From positions 992,001-1,056,000 of the forward strand of contig CAVZIJ010000003.1 of the NCBI GenBank assembly GCA_963775335.1: 64,000 nucleotides of DNA. The letters run 5' to 3'. The notes beneath the pieces are model-generated. The model was not told the DNA's origin. It ran no database searches and worked only from the letters and a program-made list of their open reading frames with translations. Both the position numbers and the translations under genes were made by a program. Below, piece by piece: positions 28,369-37,662 of the stretch; within the stretch, counting starts at the first letter, position 1, and each line of letters opens with the position of its first letter. The stretch is from CAVQCX01 sp963775335 (GTDB lineage: Bacteria > Pseudomonadota > Gammaproteobacteria > Chromatiales > Chromatiaceae).

Positions 28369-28823
28369 GATGGCTTGCCCTCCTTCATCAAGAACCCGGC
28401 ACCTTCGTCCTGGAGGTCATCTTTCCCTTGATCCACCCGGCCGTGACCAAGTCTAGGCCGGAAAACCCGATCGTCTCAGGCGGACGGCGAGCACCCAGAT
28501 CAAAGCGCCGCGCCGAATCGGGCCGAACCGCTCGGCCATGGGGCGCCTCCGAATGAGATCTCCGCTGAGGTCGCCGCTTCCTCGAGTCCGTCGGCGGAGC
28601 GACCGAGTCATTGCGGAATCTGCATGGTTTTTGCCAGGCTGCGGACCTCACCCTACTCATAGACGAAGCCAAGAACCAGATCTACGCTTCAGTCAGCAAA
28701 CGCAGCGAATTTACACCAACCGCGAGGCATAGAGTCGACGGTGACAGGCGGAACCGCGGCACATTGGAGCAATTTCAGCTCAATACAACCTGCTTGCGGG
28801 TTGCCTCAAGGATTACGCCTGAT
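28369..28823. other. Intergenic region, no gene seen
   Basis: About 455 bp upstream of the peroxidase and downstream of the deacetylase gene, both minus-strand. Short open frames are arginine-rich shadows with no family or ribosome binding site. The region presumably carries the peroxidase promoter, but I cannot point to boxes. Confidence 0.45.
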
Positions 28824-29552
28824 CTAGTTGCCCTTGGGCTCGTTCTTGAAGTGCAGCTTCCAGATCACGCCGGGCAGGGTGTCACCATAGGAAATCGCCT
28901 TGCGCGGCAGCGCCAGCGGATCATCGCCGAGGCGGGCCGGGGCACGCACGCAGGTCGTGGCGCTCAGATAGCCGGCCTCAGCGACCGCCTCCAGGGTGCG
29001 CCGATCGTAGCTGCCATAAGGGTAGCAAAAATGATCCACCCGCTCGCCGAGCATGTCCTCCAGATCGGCCTTGGATCTCGTCACCTCGTCGCGGATTGTC
29101 GGCTCATCCTGCAAGGCCAGCCTGACATGGGATACCGAGTGGGACCCGAAGTCCACCCCGGCGCGGTGCAGCGCGCGGATACGCTCGGCGCTCATCAACA
29201 GCGGGGTGTCGCGGCCGTCCGTCGCAAACCAGGATGCCGGCTTGCCGATCAAACCGGAAATCATATAGACCGTGGCCGCAAACCCGTATTTTTCCAGCTC
29301 CGGCCAGGCATATTCGTAGAAATTCTCGTAGCCGTCGTCGAAAGTCAGGGCCACCGCCCTGGAGGGAAACGGCCGCTCGCCACGCAGACATGCGAGTACC
29401 TCGCCGAGCCCGAGCGCCCGATAGCCGAAACGATGGAGGTAGGCCATTTGCCCCGCAAAGCGGCGATAGTGGCAATAGGTCGAGCGATGACCCCGCATGG
29501 GCTTGAAATCGCCCACTTGGTGATACATCAGGATGTTGATGACAGGCTTCAT
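28824..29552 (-). CDS. Polysaccharide deacetylase (NodB-like, CE4)
   Basis: A 242-aa carbohydrate esterase. NodB motif 1 LTFDDGYENF supplies the metal Asp pair; motif 2 GSHSVSH gives the two metal His; motif 3 CYPYGSYDRRT follows. I start at the ATG at 29552 because it overlaps the stop of the upstream glycosyltransferase (ATGA) and yields the family opening INILMYHQVG. No signal peptide is apparent, so action on cytoplasmic or lipid-linked sugar is possible. Together with the glycosyltransferase it looks like a polysaccharide modification pair. Confidence 0.92.
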   Translation of the reverse strand: MKPVINILMYHQVGDFKPMRGHRSTYCHYRRFAGQMAYLHRFGYRALGLGEVLACLRGERPFPSRAVALTFDDGYENFYEYAWPELEKYGFAATVYMISGLIGKPASWFATDGRDTPLLMSAERIRALHRAGVDFGSHSVSHVRLALQDEPTIRDEVTRSKADLEDMLGERVDHFCYPYGSYDRRTLEAVAEAGYLSATTCVRAPARLGDDPLALPRKAISYGDTLPGVIWKLHFKNEPKGN

Positions 29553-30625
29553 GGTCTCAGCCGGTCCACGAGATCCTGGTACAGCGTCCGGTACTGGCCG
29601 ATGATCGGCGCCTCGCCGAAATCCCTCTCGACCCGGCGCAGGCCCGCCTCGACCATGGCCTCCCCGATCTCTGGGTCGCGCAAGACCGCCTCTATCCCGT
29701 GCGCCAGCGCGGCCGCATCTCCACAGGGCACGACCCATGCATCCTCGCCATGACGGGCAATCTCACGCGCCCCGCGAAACGCGGTGCAGACCAACGGTTT
29801 GCCGTAGGCCCAGGCCTCCAGGATTACGTTGCCCAGGGTCTCCGCGTCATTCGACGGGAACGCCACCATATCGGCGAGGTGAAACCAGGGCGATGGATCG
29901 TACTGCCACCCCGCCCAATGGATACGCCCCGCAACGCCCAGCTCCTGCGCCTGCTGCTCGAGGCGCTCGCGCAACTCCCCGTCCCCCAGGATGATCAGCC
30001 GGGGGCGCCTGCCGGCGACCTCATGCGGCAGCCGAGCCAAGGCGTCGATCAAGTGACGATGACCCTTCACCTCGATCATTCGCCCGGCAGTGACGATGAC
30101 CCAATCCTCCGGGCGGATATCCAGGCGATGCCGCATGTCCATCAGCTGGGTCGCATCGGCCTCCACGACGGATTCCGCGAAATTGTAGATGTGAAAGATC
30201 CGGTCGGCCGGCAGCCCCTGCTGGACCATCCAGTCGCACAATCCCTTGGTATTGCCGACCCAAGCATGGGCGTGACGAAACGGACCGACTTTGTAATATC
30301 CACCCAGACGGGATAGGTGGACCACCCCCCGCCCCGGCTCGAGGCGAGTCAAGCGGGTGGCGCGCCCCATGTAGGTCTGCACGATGGGTGCACCCGACTT
30401 GCGAATGAGCTTCGACAGGACCGCCCTGGACAAGGGGTCCCAGACGGTACGCATGGGCACCGCGTGCAGCGGCAGGTTGATTACGCCGGGGCGAGCCAGC
30501 TCGCTGCCGCGGCGCACCACGGCCTCGACCGACTCGCCGTAACGCGCCATTGCGGCCGGAAACCGCAGGAACCAGCGCTCTGCGCCCCCCATGGTCTTGC
30601 TGCCGATGACATGCAGTGACTTCAA
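29549..30625 (-). CDS. Glycosyltransferase family 4
   Basis: A 358-aa GT-B glycosyltransferase. Seen: N-terminal GSKTMGGAERWFLRF acceptor-side loop, middle VTAGRMIEVKGHRHLIDALA opening the GT1/GT4 domain, and the nucleotide-sugar motif FPSNDAETLGNVILEAWAYG with the conserved E-x7-E. Its TGA overlaps the deacetylase start. It is probably part of exopolysaccharide or LPS assembly; acceptor and sugar donor are not readable. Confidence 0.92.
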   Translation of the reverse strand: MKSLHVIGSKTMGGAERWFLRFPAAMARYGESVEAVVRRGSELARPGVINLPLHAVPMRTVWDPLSRAVLSKLIRKSGAPIVQTYMGRATRLTRLEPGRGVVHLSRLGGYYKVGPFRHAHAWVGNTKGLCDWMVQQGLPADRIFHIYNFAESVVEADATQLMDMRHRLDIRPEDWVIVTAGRMIEVKGHRHLIDALARLPHEVAGRRPRLIILGDGELRERLEQQAQELGVAGRIHWAGWQYDPSPWFHLADMVAFPSNDAETLGNVILEAWAYGKPLVCTAFRGAREIARHGEDAWVVPCGDAAALAHGIEAVLRDPEIGEAMVEAGLRRVERDFGEAPIIGQYRTLYQDLVDRLRP

Positions 30626-31001
30626 CCGAGCGGTTCCAGCATGAAGGACTTCGATGTATTCAGGAATTGCCGTCGACTATGGTATCCGCCGCAGGCCCCA
30701 GCTGCATCGGGGCCCGGCGCCGTTGAGCCAAGCCGAGATGTAAAGATCGGCCAGCGGCGGCGAACGGTTGCGGTTGCGGTGTCGCTCTCGAGCCCGAAGG
30801 AGCCGATCGGCGCAAAGTTTGAACTGGGTCTCGCCGCGCCGACCTTTGCCAGGCCGGGCGCAACTACCCTTGCGGGGTCTGGCCTGGCAAGATCACCAAG
30901 CGGTGGAAGAGGATACCCCGCCCGGAACATGCGGCATCCGGGAGGAAGGGGCCGTCTTGCCATCCCCGACGAAGAGCCCACGAACATCAAGGAGTCGATT
31001 C
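30626..31001. other. Divergent intergenic region, no gene seen
   Basis: About 375 bp between the divergently transcribed glycosyltransferase and GH13 genes. It contains the GH13 ribosome binding site (AAGGAG, just before 31002) and presumably both promoters; no clear -10/-35 or sigma-54 boxes were found. An open frame continuous with GH13 exists here but lacks sensible composition. Confidence 0.5.
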
Positions 31002-32876
31002 ATGTACGAAGGATTTGGCGCAAGGCAGGTCGACACGAACAGTCAGGAAGGCCGGGTGGCATTCCGCCTGTTCATCCCGGACACCGCGAAAGACCCCGGC
31101 CAATATCAGGGCCGCCGCGATCCGCACATCAAGGGCATCCAGGTGGTAGGCACCTTCCAGTCTAAGCTCGACCCGGCGCAGCCCGACTGGGACCCAGGCA
31201 GCGCCCCTCAGCTGGTTAAGACACCCCACGCCAAGGGTTGGATGTGGGAATATGTCACCAACGTCGCCCTGCCGACCGATTACTACGAATACAAGTACTA
31301 CGTTACCTTCGACGACCCGAGCGTCGAGGCGCGCTGGTGCACCGACCCCTGCGCCCGGTACGGCGGACGCTCCGACCGGAACTCGGCCTTTGTGGTCGGC
31401 GGCAGCTTTCCCGATGTGCAGCCCCTGCAGGGCGGCCGCAAGCCTCTGCGCGACCTCGTGGTCTATGAGCTAAACATCGACGACTTCACCGCCGAATATC
31501 GCGGATCCCGGGCGCCGATCGAGGCGACCAAGGAGAAGATCGATCACCTGCGCGGCCTTGGCATCAACGCGATCCTGTTCATGCCCTGGACGGCCTGGCC
31601 CACCAACGGCTACAGCTGGGGCTACACGCCCTTCCAGTATTTCTCCGTGGAGTACCGCTACGCCAATTCGCTCGAGCGGCCCGCCGAAAAGCTCTCGCTG
31701 CTGAAGGGGCTAATCAGCGCCTGCCATGAAGCGGGCATCCAGGTCATCATGGACGGTGTCTTCAACCACGCCGCCGACAGCGCCAACCAGCTGCCCTACA
31801 CCCATTACTACCAGAACCGCGACGACTGCCCGTACACGGGCGCCTTCGGCGGCACTTTCGCCGGCCTGACGGACCTGAACTACGCCAATGGCTGCACCCA
31901 GGAGCTGATCCAGGACGTCTGCTTCTACTGGATCGACACGTTCAGGATCGATGGCATCCGCTTCGACAATACGGTGAACTACTACGTCCCCGGGACCACC
32001 AACGGCCTGCCCGGCCTGCTGACCGCCATCCGCGACCACACGGATCGGGACTTCCCCCTCATCCTCGAGCACATCGACCTGAGCGCCGCGGCCGTCACCA
32101 GGTCCACGGATGCCACCAGCTACTGGGACAACTCGCTTTATGGCGCGACCTTCGACGGCCTGTGGAACCGCTCGGTGAGCCCCCAACTGTTCATGGCGTT
32201 GAACGCCAACCAATGGCTCAAACACCCCTCCGTGCTCGGTGACAAGCTCGCGACCACGTACCTGACCAACCACGACCACTCCCACGTTGCCTGGCAGGCC
32301 GGCGCTCGGGACAACGCCGGCTCCATGGAGAGCTACCGGACCAATCCTTACGTCATCGCCTTGCTGAGCATGCCGGGCGCCCCCATGATCCTCAACGGCC
32401 AGGAGTTCGGCGAGGACGCCTGGGTGATGGAAGACGACCAGGGCTCGGGCCGCCGCGTGATCCCCCGCCCCCTGCGCTGGCAGCTGGTCACCGACCCCAT
32501 CGGCTCTGCTTTGAGCAGGCTCTATCAGCGCTTGATCGCCATACGCGGGGACCATCCCGCACTGCGCACAGACAACTTCTATCCGGATTGGGAAGCATGG
32601 ATGACCAAGCCCAACCAGGAGGGCTACGGCCTCGATGCAGAGCGACAGACCGCCGTCTTCCATCGCTGGGGAAATACCGCTGACGGCACCCTCGATCGCA
32701 TCACGGTGGTGCTGAATTTTTCCGATCAGCGGCAAACCATCGCAGTACCGTTCTCCGTGGACGGCACCTGGGTCCAGCTCAACGCCGACGCGCCTTGGTC
32801 GATCAACGTCGCCGGCAACTGGCACACCCTGAGCCTCGATTCCCACTGGGGCCACATATTCTGGAAAATGGGCTGA
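31002..32876 (+). CDS. Glycoside hydrolase family 13 alpha-amylase-type protein
   Basis: A 624-aa enzyme. An N-terminal beta-sandwich (about 1-145, with VGTFQSKLDPAQPDWD and YYEYKYYVTFDDPS) resembles the CBM48/E-set domain of branching-type enzymes. The (beta/alpha)8 barrel has all three catalytic acids: Asp317 in FRIDGIRFDN (nucleophile), Glu356 in LILEHIDL (acid/base) and Asp425 in TNHDHSH. A C-terminal beta domain (about 545-624) follows. There is no signal peptide, so it should act in the cytoplasm on an alpha-glucan such as glycogen or maltooligosaccharide. The start is set by AAGGAG eight bases upstream. Exact reaction (branching, trehalohydrolase, amylase) is not determined. Confidence 0.88.
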   Translation: MYEGFGARQVDTNSQEGRVAFRLFIPDTAKDPGQYQGRRDPHIKGIQVVGTFQSKLDPAQPDWDPGSAPQLVKTPHAKGWMWEYVTNVALPTDYYEYKYYVTFDDPSVEARWCTDPCARYGGRSDRNSAFVVGGSFPDVQPLQGGRKPLRDLVVYELNIDDFTAEYRGSRAPIEATKEKIDHLRGLGINAILFMPWTAWPTNGYSWGYTPFQYFSVEYRYANSLERPAEKLSLLKGLISACHEAGIQVIMDGVFNHAADSANQLPYTHYYQNRDDCPYTGAFGGTFAGLTDLNYANGCTQELIQDVCFYWIDTFRIDGIRFDNTVNYYVPGTTNGLPGLLTAIRDHTDRDFPLILEHIDLSAAAVTRSTDATSYWDNSLYGATFDGLWNRSVSPQLFMALNANQWLKHPSVLGDKLATTYLTNHDHSHVAWQAGARDNAGSMESYRTNPYVIALLSMPGAPMILNGQEFGEDAWVMEDDQGSGRRVIPRPLRWQLVTDPIGSALSRLYQRLIAIRGDHPALRTDNFYPDWEAWMTKPNQEGYGLDAERQTAVFHRWGNTADGTLDRITVVLNFSDQRQTIAVPFSVDGTWVQLNADAPWSINVAGNWHTLSLDSHWGHIFWKMG

Positions 32877-33322
32877 ACTGAAGATGTGACCGGAGGCGGG
32901 CGCCCGGCCCGCCTCGCCATCGCTGGGGGGCAAGGACGGAGCCGTCTACCTGCTCAATCGCGACGACCGCTCGGTCACCGTCTCGCTCTCGCGACACACG
33001 TCTCCCGGCCTGTCTTCTCTGCCTCTGATCGGTTAGGATTGCTTCGGCTTACCACAGCGCTCGATGATCGAGGCCCTCCTGATCCATTGCTGGGCCTATC
33101 CCCGGCGGAGCCCCGGCATCGACCATAGTGGCGTCGGCAGGCCGACGACCGAAATGGTACCCTTGCGCATCTGCCAAGATGCGGTCCACATCGGCATGCC
33201 CGCCCCCACCGGGGCGAGCGACGAAGTGGAAATCCAGCGCCAACGGATCTGGCAGCGAACCCTGTAGCGGCTAGTACGCGGATGGCGGAGTGGTCGCCCG
33301 CACCGACCCGGAGGTTGCAGTC
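32877..33322. other. Intergenic region with one short coding-like fragment
   Basis: About 445 bp without a supported gene. At 32923-33036 one forward frame reads LGGKDGAVYLLNRDDRSVTV and then stops; this resembles a PQQ-type beta-propeller blade (GKDG-x-VY-x-L) and may be a gene remnant. The remainder shows nothing except the ribosome binding site of the next gene (GGAGG at 33310). Confidence 0.35.
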
Positions 33323-33724
33323 ATGGGCAATGTCAGCGTTCCCGGCACCAAGGCAAGGTCTTCCCTGTTCAACAAGATCCCCTGGACCTTCCTGATCATC
33401 GTCTACATGGTGGCGGTCCAGGCGACGGAGCTGAGCATGAGCAGCGTCCCAGGCTACGTCTTTCTCGGCCTGTGCGTGGTCGTGCTGTTCGCCGAGTTCT
33501 TCAAGTCGGGCGACATAGATACCGCGGTCTTCCTGATCGATGTCATCACCTCGGTGCTGGCCGTCATAGTCGCCACGGCCCTGATGACTTATCTGATCGT
33601 CGGTCTCCACCAGACCCCGACCTTTTTTCACTGGTTCGGCTGCGCCGTCATTCTGGGGGACGCGATCCTCAGCCCCTTCAACTCCTTCCGCACGGCCTTA
33701 CGGAATTTCGGTCTGGGCAGTTAG
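33323..33724 (+). CDS. Small four-helix membrane protein, unknown function
   Basis: I do not recognise the family. The 133-aa product has four hydrophobic segments (about 19-37, 43-57, 65-90 and 98-120), including FLIIVYMVAVQATELSMSS and FLIDVITSVLAVIVATALM. The ATG at 33323 follows GGAGG with eight-base spacing. It stands alone between the GH13 gene and a convergent membrane/YbjQ pair. Confidence 0.75.
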   Translation: MGNVSVPGTKARSSLFNKIPWTFLIIVYMVAVQATELSMSSVPGYVFLGLCVVVLFAEFFKSGDIDTAVFLIDVITSVLAVIVATALMTYLIVGLHQTPTFFHWFGCAVILGDAILSPFNSFRTALRNFGLGS

Positions 33725-33959
33725 CGTATCGCGGAGGCATCGGTGGGCCACTGCGCTGCGTGTCCGGATCGATGATCGGAGCCGGAATCCCCTCTCGCGA
33801 CCACTCCCATCTTAGCCCGGAGGGAGCGCAGCGAAATCCGGGAACCGCGCGAACCGACCCTCGCCCCCTGATCGGCTTTGCCGAAGCCCTGCCACGAGCC
33901 CGCCTGTCCGAGCCGAGGCCCCGCGACGATTCCGGCCCCGGGCGCACCCTGCCCAGGTA

Positions 33960-34262
33960 CTAGCCTGGCCGCTTAGCCCCGGTCTCCACATAATTCCTGT
34001 CGCCCGTGTCCGGATCGAAATAGACCTGGATCTCCTTTCCGGTCCCCGGATCGAAGAAGCGCTCGCCGGTGGAGCGCCAGCGCGCACCCGGGCGGCCGCG
34101 GACCGCAGGCTTGTACCGCCACCGCTCGAAAACGACCCCGCCGGCGAGCACCAGACCGACGATCGCCATCTCGATGCCCGCCGGCTGCAGGTTCACTATC
34201 CCCGCCACGAGCCCGCCGAACAACAGCAGACAGCCCGTGACAAAGACCATCCCCCGCAGCAT
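33960..34262 (-). CDS. Small membrane protein with hydrophilic C-terminal tail, unknown
   Basis: A 100-aa protein with two hydrophobic segments (about 4-24 and 28-45) and a soluble tail ending in FDPGTGKEIQVYFDPDTGD, a short tandem-like FDPxTG motif. Its ATG overlaps the stop of the upstream ybjQ-like gene (TGATG), so the pair is translationally coupled. I know no function; the context suggests a membrane partner for the YbjQ-type protein. Confidence 0.72.
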   Translation of the reverse strand: MLRGMVFVTGCLLLFGGLVAGIVNLQPAGIEMAIVGLVLAGGVVFERWRYKPAVRGRPGARWRSTGERFFDPGTGKEIQVYFDPDTGDRNYVETGAKRPG

Positions 34263-34582
34263 CAGACGCGCTCAACAACCACCGCGGTCCCATAGGCGAC
34301 GATCTCGCTCATGGTCTGGCCGATCTCCGCCGAATCGAACCGCATCATGATGATGCCGTTCGCCCCCATGGCCGTGGCGTTCTGCACCAACCGATCCACG
34401 GCATGGCGCCGCGCCTCTTCCAGGAGCTGGGTGTACTCGTGGATCTCACCCCCCACCAGGGAGCGCAGCCCGGCCATGATGTTCCCGCCGAGTCCTCGGC
34501 TGCGCACCACGACGCCGAAGCACTGTCCTTTGGTCTCCTTGATCCGATGTCCCGCAATCTGCTCGCTGGTCACAATGATCAC
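34262..34582 (-). CDS. ybjQ: YbjQ family (UPF0145/DUF74) heavy-metal-binding-domain protein
   Basis: A 106-aa soluble protein: MIIVTSEQIAGHRIKETKG, GGEIHEYTQLLEEARRHAVD and the closing GANGIIMMRFDS...GTAVVV are the family pattern, length as in E. coli YbjQ (107 aa). The start is a GTG at 34582 behind AAGGAG. The family forms pentamers; its role is unknown despite the heavy-metal-binding label. It is coupled to the downstream 100-aa membrane protein. Confidence 0.93.
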   Translation of the reverse strand: MIIVTSEQIAGHRIKETKGQCFGVVVRSRGLGGNIMAGLRSLVGGEIHEYTQLLEEARRHAVDRLVQNATAMGANGIIMMRFDSAEIGQTMSEIVAYGTAVVVERV

Positions 34583-34907
34583 AAAATCTCTCCTTCACCG
34601 AAAAAAGGACCATGTCTTGCATACTCAGCCGCTGTTGTCCTCCAGGCAGTCAACGAAAACGTCCGACCGGCGACCCACCACGCCGGCATTTTCCCGCGGC
34701 CCCGATTAACGTCCCCGCCCAGTGACCGCGAGCGCGATCATGGTTGAATGGCACTTATGCAACCCATACCCGGCTGGATATACACATTGCAGAGGCCGAG
34801 AATATTCCTATCTCCGCTCCCTTGGCCACCGCGAAGCTTCTCATTCCCTCTCCCTTGAGGGAGAGGGTCAGGGTTAGGGTGAGGGTGGTACCACCCTGCA
34901 GGTGATC
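34583..34907. other. Intergenic region containing a REP-like palindrome
   Basis: About 325 bp between two minus-strand genes. Apart from the palindromic element at 34846-34885 I see no gene, RNA or clear promoter. Confidence 0.5.
34846..34885. repeat. REP-like palindrome with GGGTTAGGGTGAGGG tail
   Basis: CCCTCTCCCT faces AGGGAGAGGG with a two-base loop, an almost perfect 10-bp stem, followed by TCAGGGTTAGGGTGAGGG. Elements of this exact build are widespread intergenic repeats in proteobacteria. A weaker relative is at 5044-5079. Confidence 0.85.
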
Positions 34908-35333
34908 CTAACTCCCTCCCGACGCCCTGCTACCCCGCCGACCCTTGGGCGGAAAGTAATACCAGACTGCCACAACCGCAAGCCCGAATATCGTGTACAG
35001 CATCGTAAATACCCAAGGCGGACCCTCGTAGAAGATCAGCTTCTGAACCCAGTGCTCGATGAAGCTTCCTTCATATGAGCGCAATCCTCCCTGGGCTCGC
35101 AGCCACGCCTCCAGTGTCGTCAGGGGGCACGTCGTGCCGAGCCAGGACCCTCCGACCACCACAGCGATCGCGCTGAGGTGCACGACACGGAGCCAAAGTC
35201 TGTTTACCCAGGCCCACGAGAGCAGATTGCCCGAGACGATAAGCAAAAGACCACCGACGACGAACATCACAATGCAGAAATGCAGAGCCAGAACGAAGTC
35301 AGCCGAGATCTGATAGAGCTGCGCCCCGTTCAT
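34908..35333 (-). CDS. DUF2784 family membrane protein
   Basis: A 141-aa protein with four hydrophobic segments. Family features are ALHFCIVMFVVGGLLLIV, then TTCPLTTLEAWLR and FIEHWVQKLIFYEGPPWVFT, the C-P-L-T-x-x-E core of DUF2784. The C terminus is basic and Gly/Ser-rich. A GTG three bases ahead of the ATG is an equal alternative start. Function unknown. Confidence 0.9.
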   Translation of the reverse strand: MNGAQLYQISADFVLALHFCIVMFVVGGLLLIVSGNLLSWAWVNRLWLRVVHLSAIAVVVGGSWLGTTCPLTTLEAWLRAQGGLRSYEGSFIEHWVQKLIFYEGPPWVFTMLYTIFGLAVVAVWYYFPPKGRRGSRASGGS

Positions 35334-35412
35334 CACTGACGCACCTGTACGGAGAGGACTTGTTCACCGCCTATCAGTCAGGCGTTAAGTAAGTGCCATT
35401 CGTGCTCGAGGC

Positions 35413-35658
35413 TCACTTCGCCAGTCTGTTGTATATCCAGGCAATTACGACACCGGCGACGTAGCCGTCGACAAAGCCCCAGGCCGCTCCGATAACGGCG
35501 CCGAGGATCGAGGGGGCGTAACCGATGTAGAGCGAGGAAAGCGCGTCGACGAGGGCAACCCCCCAGCCGAACATGGCGGTGATGCCGCAGAAAAAAACAT
35601 AGGCAGCCCACAGAACGCCGATCGCGACACCAAGGGCATGAGGCGCGCATTTGTTCAT
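35413..35658 (-). CDS. Small 'bacteriophage holin' family membrane protein
   Basis: An 81-aa protein with two to three hydrophobic segments and the pattern GWGVALVDALSSLYIGY, SILGAVIGAAWGFVDGYVAG and AWIYNRLAK, as in a widespread family that databases label bacteriophage holin. No phage genes are near, so the holin label should be read as a family name; the protein is probably a housekeeping small membrane protein. Confidence 0.8.
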   Translation of the reverse strand: MNKCAPHALGVAIGVLWAAYVFFCGITAMFGWGVALVDALSSLYIGYAPSILGAVIGAAWGFVDGYVAGVVIAWIYNRLAK

Positions 35659-35898
35659 GCATGTTCTCGACGTGGCCGAATTGCCCGCGTTTCCGGATTC
35701 ATCATTTCAGCGATACCCGCCGCGCTGTCGCTGTTGCAATGTGTCCGCGACGCCCTCAACATGAAGCATTGTAGCATTGGGTGGCGGATGATCCGGTCGA
35801 CCGCTCCCCACGAATACCGAAGTACCGGGCGAGCCGTCCGCAGACGTTCGCCTGACCGCCACGCTAGAGCAGCATCGCGGCCCGAACAACTTCCTGGC

Positions 35899-36160
35899 TC
35901 AGTACTCCCGACAGACCTCTCGCCGGTGTCCGACCTTCACGATCTCGACCACCACATCTGCGTCGAGGATCGTGTACAGGATGCGGTAATCGCCTTGGCG
36001 TATAGGATAACGCTCCTGCGCGGAAAGCTGTTCCGCCCCGGGTGGACGGCGATTCTCGCGAAGCCCATCGATGCGGGCCGGGATACGACGTAGATCGTTT
36101 TCCGAGATACCGCGCAAATCCTTGGCGACCGAGGCCTTCTCGAGGGAGAGGGGTTTAGAA
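35899..36160 (-). pseudogene. RelE/ParE-type toxin remnant (lacks a usable start and antitoxin)
   Basis: The frame reads SLEKASVAKDLRGISEND, then RIDGLRENRRPPGAEQL, YPIRQGDYRILYTI and IVKVGHRREVC, a clear RelE/ParE fold with the conserved Arg of Y-x-I-R-x-G-D-Y-R and the terminal G-H-R-R-E-V. Upstream the frame meets a TGA with no ATG or GTG between; the only possible start (TTG at 36117) would cut off the first strand and helix. No antitoxin gene is on either side. It is best read as a decayed toxin gene lying behind radA. Confidence 0.7.
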
Positions 36161-36275
36161 CCTCGCCCGAGCCCAATTATTGTGTAGTGTCAGTGTGTTG
36201 CGCGTTGCGGAAGCGCCATTCGCCCATCACCCGTTAATGCGTTGGGACGCGAAAGGCGTAGGGTGTTCAAGCGCC

Positions 36276-37662
36276 CTACCCGAGCGCATCCAGCGCCTGC
36301 CCCAGGCGCTCCACCGCGATCACCTCCAGCCCCTCCACGCCGCCCTTGGGCGCATTGGCCTTGGGCACCAGGGCGCGGCGGAAGCCGTGCTTGGCGATCT
36401 CTCGCAGGCGGTCTGCGCCGTTGGGGACGGGGCGGATCTCGCCGGCGAGTCCGATCTCGCCGAAGGCGGCGAGTCCCCCAGGCAGCGCTCGGTCGCGGTA
36501 GCTGGAGAGCACCGCGAGCAGGAGCGGCAGGTCGGCGGCGGTCTCGGTGATGCGCACGCCGCCCACCACGTTGACGTAGAACGTCCTGGTTGAACATGGC
36601 CACCCCGGCGTGGCGGTGCAGCACGGCGAGCAGCATGGCCAGCCGATTCTGCTCCAGGCCCAGGGCGACGCGCCGGGGATTGGCAAGCTGGCTCTCGTCC
36701 ACCAGGGCCTGGACCTCCACCAACAGCGGCCGGCTGCCCTCCCAGGTCACCAGCACGGCGCTGCCGGGCACCTCCTGCTGGTGGCCGGAGAGGAAGATCG
36801 CCGAGGGGTTGCTCACCTCGCGCAGCCCCTTGTCGGTCATGGCGAACACACCCAGCTCGTTGACCGCGCCGAAGCGGTTCTTGATGGCGCGCACCAGGCG
36901 GAAGCGCGAGCCGAGCTCGCCCTCGAAGTAGAGCACCGTGTCGACCATGTGCTCCAGCACCCGGGGGCCGGCCAGCGCGCCCTCCTTGGTGACGTGACCG
37001 ACCAGAAACAGCGCGGTGCCGCTCTGCTTGGCGAAGCGCACCAGCTGGGCGGCCCCCTCGCGCACCTGGGCGACCGAGCCGGGGGCGGACTGGAGCAGCT
37101 CGGTGAAGATGGTCTGCACCGAGTCGATGACCATCACCGCGGGGCGCTCCCGCTCGGCCACCGCCAGGATGCGCTCCACGCAGGTCTCGGCGAGCAGCAG
37201 TAGCTCCGCGCCGCCCAGACCGAGCCGGTGGGCGCGCAGGCTGACCTGCTGGGGGGATTCTTCGCCGCTAACGTAGAGACAGCGCGCGCTCGCCGAGAGC
37301 GCCACCAGGGTCTGCAGCAGCAGGGTGGACTTCCCTACCCCGGGATCACCGCCGATCAGCACCACCGAGCCGCGCACCAGGCCGCCGCCGAGCACCCGGT
37401 CGAGCTCGCCGATCCCGGTCGCCTGCTTTGGCTCGGCGCTCGCCTCCACCGCGCCGAGGCGCTGCACCTCGGCGGCCCCGGCCTCCCCGGCAAAGCCGCC
37501 GAAGCGCCCCTGGCGAATCGGCGCAGGCTCGTCGATGGCCTCCTGCAGGCTGTTCCAGGCCAGGCAGTCGGGGCACTGGCCGGCCCATTTGGGCTGGCGG
37601 GCGCCGCAGGCGGAGCAGACGTAGACCGTCTTGCCGCCGCGGCGCGCGCCAGGCTTGGTCAC
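36276..37662 (-). CDS. radA: DNA repair protein RadA, with a one-base frameshift near 36580
   Basis: A RecA-like branch-migration ATPase. The N-terminal zinc motif is CSACGARQPKWAGQCPDC; Walker A GGDPGVGKSTLL; the RadA-specific KNRFG is in VRAIKNRFGAVNELG; the C-terminal Lon-like domain reads VNVVGGVRITETAADLPLLL and EIGLAGEIRPVP. The frame breaks at NQDV, where GACGTTCTAC carries one T too many; removing it restores NQDVYVNVVGG and a normal end at 36276 (about 461 aa). Either a real loss of the C-terminal domain or a sequence error. It overlaps the alr stop by 4 bp. Confidence 0.9.

Noticed and set aside
32923..33036. PQQ-propeller gene
   Set aside because: Only one blade-like stretch, no start and an early stop; noted as a possible remnant only.
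35413..35658. Phage lysis gene (holin)
   Set aside because: The family carries this name in databases, but no endolysin or phage genes are nearby.
36190..36580. Arg-rich C-terminal tail of the unbroken radA frame
   Set aside because: Out-of-frame translation after the one-base shift; the real C-terminal domain is in the neighbouring frame and stops at 36276.
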